From NCBI GenBank assembly GCA_902786265.1, contig CADACE010000019.1:16360-80359 (forward strand): a stretch of DNA of 64,000 bases. The letters are read 5' to 3'. The translations under genes were made by a program, and so were the position numbers. Below are positions 60,853-64,000 of the stretch, piece after piece; within the stretch, counting starts at the first letter, position 1, and every line of letters begins with the position of its first letter. The notes beneath the pieces are model-generated. The model did no database searches. It was not told the origin of the DNA and worked only from the letters and a program-made list of their open reading frames with translations. The stretch comes from an uncultured Chloroflexota bacterium. GTDB taxonomy: Bacteria > Chloroflexota > Anaerolineae > Anaerolineales > Anaerolineaceae.

Positions 60853-62144
60853 GTGTGCCGCTCCACGGTAAACCGCTCAAGTTCATAAGGCTCACCCGCA
60901 CGGATGCCGGCTTTCTGCAGAGCGATGGCGATCTGCTGCCCGGGTGTGTCAACCCCTTCAAGATCCGGCAGCAGCAGCCCCCGCCGGTGTCCGTTCGTGA
61001 CAATAACACCGTACCGTTTGGCATCCAGCTGCGTTTTGTCGGCTTTTTCCGGAGTGGAAAGCACATCGACATGATATTCAAGTTCAGAAAGTTCCGCTTC
61101 CCTGACCGGGTAAAAACGCGGATCCTGCGTTCCCGCTTCGACCGCGAGGGCAATGATCTCATCTGCTACACAATCCGACCAGGGCAGAATGGTACCGATG
61201 CAGCCCCGCAGGTCACCGTTTTTATGAAGGGAAACAAATACCCCCGCCCGCTGTCCGATCATCCATTCCGGGAGATCATCCGGACGGGCAAGACGCTTTC
61301 CGCTGCGGATGTACTTTTCCAGTGAATCTTTCGCGAGACGCACACAGGCGTCTTCAGCGGTAAAGGTACAGACGGCATACCCGACACCGAAAGGACCTTC
61401 ATAGGAAAGAAGGTCCGGCCGGATATGGTAATTTTCCAACGCGCCGGAGAGCATTATAAAACCGGGCAGCCCGCATTCAGCGCAGCGGTCACGGAATTCG
61501 GGAGAGAAATCCCGGAAAGCTTTGAGATTCCCGGTGCGCATCATCTCCGTGACACGCCGGTCAAATTCCGGACCTTCTTTCACATAGCCATAGGGACCTT
61601 CAGCGAGCAGCTTATGCGAGAGGTCACCGCTGGCGATCAGTGTAATTCTGCGTCCGAGATGTGCCGCGGCCCGCTCGATCAGCCTGCCGGCTTCCATGAG
61701 TGTTTCATCCGAAAGCATGGAGGGCGCCATGCGGACAACCCGAAAGCTTGAATAAACCTCATTGACATAAAGGAGCGGGATCAGAGAACCGTGATCCGGT
61801 TCACCGGCATACCGTTTGTTTTGTACCACCGGGATATTTTCCCCCTCCATCAGACGGACGATCTCTTCACGCAGTTCAGTATCGTAGGGTACTGAGATCC
61901 TGTCTTCCGGAGCTCCGAACCTTGACAGACTGTCCGCATACGTCTCACCCGGAGAAATATAAAAAGCATCCCGGAAGAAAATGTTATGAGGTGAGATGAT
62001 GACGATCGTTTCCGGCGCGTATTCCGCGATTTTGCGGGATGCGGAACGATACGCGTCCAACGTAGCGTGGATCTTTTGTTCTTCTCCGCGTCCGACAAGC
62101 TCCCGCGCGATCGGCGGATGCGGCATAATGACTGCTGAAATCAT
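60849..62144 (-). CDS. AmrB-AmrA fusion (MEMO domain + AMMECR1 domain)
   Basis: 431 residues from the ATG at 62144, with GGGAGGAAC immediately upstream; the start ten codons earlier precedes that RBS. Residues 1-255 are a MEMO/AmrB domain (IMPHPPIARELVG, ISPHNIFF, YAGEPDHGSLIPLLYV, IASGDLSHKL), with the His ligands of a metallo-dioxygenase-like fold. Residues about 262-431 are an AMMECR1/AmrA domain (LPEWMIGQRAGVFVSLHKNGDLRGCIGT, PRFYPVREAELSELEYHVDVLS). It is fused here but is separate in many organisms. With AmrS it completes the three-part system, whose function is not established. Confidence 0.92.
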   Translation of the reverse strand: MISAVIMPHPPIARELVGRGEEQKIHATLDAYRSASRKIAEYAPETIVIISPHNIFFRDAFYISPGETYADSLSRFGAPEDRISVPYDTELREEIVRLMEGENIPVVQNKRYAGEPDHGSLIPLLYVNEVYSSFRVVRMAPSMLSDETLMEAGRLIERAAAHLGRRITLIASGDLSHKLLAEGPYGYVKEGPEFDRRVTEMMRTGNLKAFRDFSPEFRDRCAECGLPGFIMLSGALENYHIRPDLLSYEGPFGVGYAVCTFTAEDACVRLAKDSLEKYIRSGKRLARPDDLPEWMIGQRAGVFVSLHKNGDLRGCIGTILPWSDCVADEIIALAVEAGTQDPRFYPVREAELSELEYHVDVLSTPEKADKTQLDAKRYGVIVTNGHRRGLLLPDLEGVDTPGQQIAIALQKAGIRAGEPYELERFTVERHT

Positions 62145-62410
62145 ATGTTCCTCCCTGATAGAATAACGAATCACATAGGGACAGTTGCCTTGTGCAGTGA
62201 AACCGGCACAAACCTGATCCTCATAGTCCGGACTTCGTCTGACCGGAGTTTGGAGCAGGAACTTCGCTGTCCTCGTGCTGCGTCATTGATTTTATGCTGC
62301 CTTTTGACCAATATATCCAAGTATTAATTTTACCATGAATAGGCGGGGACCGAACCCGGTAAAAGTCCCCTTGCCAACCAAAGACAGCCGAAACCTACCG
62401 GTTCCGGCTC

Positions 62411-62445
62411 ACTATTCCCTATTTCCTATATCCTGATCCCTACTT
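62411..62445. repeat. Heptameric tandem array 15 (5 units)
   Basis: ACTATTC, CCTATTT, CCTATAT, CCTGATC, CCTACTT in phase. The last unit contains the stop codon of the next gene on the minus strand (62440-62442), so it also touches a 3' end. The rest of the 265-nt gap to the AmrB-AmrA gene shows nothing clear. Confidence 0.75.
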
Positions 62446-63600
62446 TCTCTTCTTCCTCTTCTCCCGCAATGCCTTCCGCACCTCAGGCGGCGGACCGGCC
62501 CGGGACATGAGAGCTTCCCGCTCGACCCTCGCGGTATATTTTTCCCAGCGCGCGTGAAGGGCGTAAGTATCTTCCTGCGGGATAGCCCGGATCGCCTCCT
62601 GATCTTTGCGCTTCATCGCGTCCTCCATCAGCTGCCGCCGGGCTTCTGCTTCGCTGATGGCTCCTTCCGGAAGGACTTCCGGTTCATACTCCGGTTTTAT
62701 TTCGTCCAGTGCTTCCGCCTGTTTCCGCAGGTACTTTGCTTTTTCTCTGTTGATCAGATCCCAGTCTTCTTTGGATGGCCCGAAGGGCTTCGGTGGCTGG
62801 AATCCGCCCGGAATCCGGGTGGAGATCCGCTGCTCACAGCGCTCAGCCTCTTTGAGCAGACGTTCTTTCTCTTTCCGGATCATTTCTTCCCGTTTTTCCG
62901 CCTGCTTTTCGTATCCCAGCATCGTTCTCGCCATGGAGCTCTTGATCGGCAGGGCGTTCGCATGGGAAGGAAGGCTTTTGGCGGTATCGGAAGGAGCATT
63001 GTCATTGGTGCCGGGTTCGCCTTTGAAGGTCTCCGCTTTTTTGAGCATGGATTCGGTGTTGATCCTGCCTTCTTTGACGGCCTGAATTTTCACTTCGGTT
63101 GCCCGCAGGCGGTTGTCGAGTCCTGCCCAGCGGAATTCCCAGTTCAGATAGGTCATACCAAGGATGTTGTTGTCCCGGTAGATCCCTTCCAGCGCGGCGT
63201 GTGCCTTGCGCAGATGGAAACCGACCATGCCCGCCAGCTCCCGGATGGTCATTTGGGAAAGCTTCGGGAAGGACATGCCGTTCTGTTCCAGTACCGCCTT
63301 TGTCAGGCAGTAGGAACCGAGCTGTTTGATGTTCTTTTCCAGCTGATCGCAGAACATCAGATAGTTTTCGGAAAAGCGGTTGGCGGTGCAGGCGTTGACG
63401 TAAACCTTCTGCGTATCACCCCATAACAGGAGCGCGGTGTGTTCGAATTCGGAAGGAGCATCGCTGAATTCACCGATTTCCTCAGCGGGCAGATCCGCGG
63501 CTTTGACGTTCGTAATGATCCCGCGGTATTCATTCCCGCCGGACTGCGTCTGCCGTATCTGCTGTGCTTTTTTCATCAATTCCGCTGCGAGCATCGTCAT
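62440..63600 (-). CDS. Unknown protein, paralogue of the 30.3-kb gene
   Basis: 386 residues; AAAGGAG lies ten bases before the ATG at 63600. The N-terminal 173 residues correspond to those of the protein at 30308-31507: MTIREL at residue 117 against MSIGDL at 114, then a nearly gap-free match through H-x-R-K, a Trp and R-L-x-A-T-x-V-K. After that the two differ: this one has a long Lys/Glu/Arg-rich helical region (EKQAEKREEMIRKEKERL) that looks like a coiled coil, and ends in KKRKKRK. There is no signal peptide or membrane helix. The basic tail may bind nucleic acid. Function unknown. Confidence 0.75.
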   Translation of the reverse strand: MTMLAAELMKKAQQIRQTQSGGNEYRGIITNVKAADLPAEEIGEFSDAPSEFEHTALLLWGDTQKVYVNACTANRFSENYLMFCDQLEKNIKQLGSYCLTKAVLEQNGMSFPKLSQMTIRELAGMVGFHLRKAHAALEGIYRDNNILGMTYLNWEFRWAGLDNRLRATEVKIQAVKEGRINTESMLKKAETFKGEPGTNDNAPSDTAKSLPSHANALPIKSSMARTMLGYEKQAEKREEMIRKEKERLLKEAERCEQRISTRIPGGFQPPKPFGPSKEDWDLINREKAKYLRKQAEALDEIKPEYEPEVLPEGAISEAEARRQLMEDAMKRKDQEAIRAIPQEDTYALHARWEKYTARVEREALMSRAGPPPEVRKALREKRKKRK

Positions 63601-63648
63601 CTTCAGTGATCTCCTTTCGTAATTATTAGAATCTTTATTCTTGATATT

Positions 63649-63677
63649 ATTCTAACTAATAACTAATAAAAAGTCAA
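63649..63677 (-). promoter_or_regulatory. Promoter of the 62.4-kb unknown gene
   Basis: On the minus strand TTGACT (63672-63677), 17-nt spacer, TAGAAT (63649-63654). The leader to the ATG is about 40 nt. Confidence 0.7.
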
Positions 63678-63698
63678 TACCAAATATCAACAAAATCC

Positions 63699-63718
63699 AA
63701 AATAGTGACATTTGTCAT
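63699..63718 (-). promoter_or_regulatory. Upstream motif TGTCACTATTTT before the 62.4-kb gene
   Basis: On the minus strand TGTCACTATTTT (63699-63710) ends 21 nt before the -35 box. It overlaps a small palindrome TGACA-AA-TGTCA. The same 12 bases lie 22 nt before the -35 box of the paralogue at 30.3 kb. Confidence 0.65.
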
Positions 63719-63898
63719 ATGGGAATGAAGCACAACCCGGTCGGCTCTGCTGCTGCAGCGCAGCCTGCACAGCAGAACCGCATTGTTGTGCGCAGCCTCC
63801 CCGGGGACTGGACCGAAGGGCCTGTACCCGATATCACGGTATCTCATCAAGGAGAAAACCACCTCCGCGTGTTTTGGCGCCGTGCACCGAGATACAGT

Positions 63899-63949
63899 TC
63901 ATGACGCCGAACGATGTCATGCCCGATCAATGTAGTTTCGGCGTCATGA
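63899..63949. repeat. 13-bp perfect inverted repeat
   Basis: TCATGACGCCGAA (63899-63911) and TTCGGCGTCATGA (63937-63949) are exact reverse complements around a 25-nt loop. No T-run follows, so it is not a standard terminator. Confidence 0.7.
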
Positions 63950-64000
63950 GCCGTTCCTCTGCCCGAAGGGACATCTGCACCTGATACAATGTGTACCGTT

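Larger units (their letters stand above)
63601..64000. other. Right-end region upstream of the unknown gene
   Basis: Holds the promoter and 12-bp motif of the unknown gene, then GC-rich sequence. A 61-codon frame (63719-63904) has no RBS and I am not confident it is coding. A long inverted repeat lies at 63899-63949. Anything continuing past 64000 cannot be judged. Confidence 0.5.

Noticed and set aside
63712..63984. 90-codon frame at the right end
   Set aside because: Cys-rich, low-complexity composition and no RBS; the overlapping 61-codon frame is no better supported.

Overview
The window is a 64-kb piece of a bacterial chromosome with moderate GC and dense gene content. There are no rRNA or tRNA genes that I could see, no CRISPR array and no insertion sequence. 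The gene set points to Chloroflexota, probably the Anaerolineae: a MutL-like ASKHA protein next to a KOW-domain protein, surface proteins with Thr-Pro linkers, a two-copy CNB protein beside a PAS-cyclase, and an AmmeMemoRadiSam pair. A probable LPxTG anchor argues for a single-membrane type envelope. The taxon call is inference from gene content, not from a marker-gene comparison.

Layout. 1-5.2 kb: membrane protein, MutL-like protein, KOW protein and an LPxTG surface protein, all on +. 5.3-12 kb: tpiA, Hsp20, an orphan OmpR-type regulator, an SH3-like surface protein, a 42-codon mini-gene with its own terminator, a HAD phosphatase and a bifunctional RelA/SpoT enzyme. 12-18 kb: an acidic Cys protein, a DUF2997-like/radical-SAM pair, a tandem-thioredoxin/CcdA fusion, a VanY-type peptidase, trmD and an FGE-like protein. 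18-25 kb: the CIRCE-controlled groES-groEL unit and, convergent to it, a four-gene nucleoside-type ABC importer. 25-30 kb: a very large sensor-fused MscS channel, a GNAT enzyme and an acyltransferase. 30-38 kb: an unknown gene whose paralogue lies at 62.4 kb, sfsA, the CNB protein and convergent class III cyclase, a sugar isomerase-like protein and typA.

38-55 kb holds a hypothetical membrane protein, a PHP phosphoesterase and a GT-C-type cluster. The cluster has one separate GT-C protein on - and then six tandem GT-C-type membrane proteins on + (four of one family, two of another), packed with overlaps or very short gaps like one operon. 54.5-64 kb: an active/inactive M16 peptidase pair overlapping acpS, a lipoprotein, an M20 amidohydrolase, the AmrS and AmrB-AmrA proteins, and the second unknown paralogue.

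Two signals stand out. First, at least fifteen intergenic sites carry degenerate tandem arrays with an exact 7-nt period, often beginning at a stop codon and sometimes forming inverted pairs around hairpins. They resemble the heptameric STRR repeats of cyanobacteria. Second, the two unknown paralogues (30.3 and 62.4 kb) share a 170-residue N-terminal domain and a 12-bp motif, TGTCACTATTTT, placed 21-22 bp upstream of each predicted -35 box. That suggests common regulation of an undescribed family. The cyclase near 34 kb carries a Glu/Gly pair at its purine-specifying positions, so it may make cGMP rather than cAMP.
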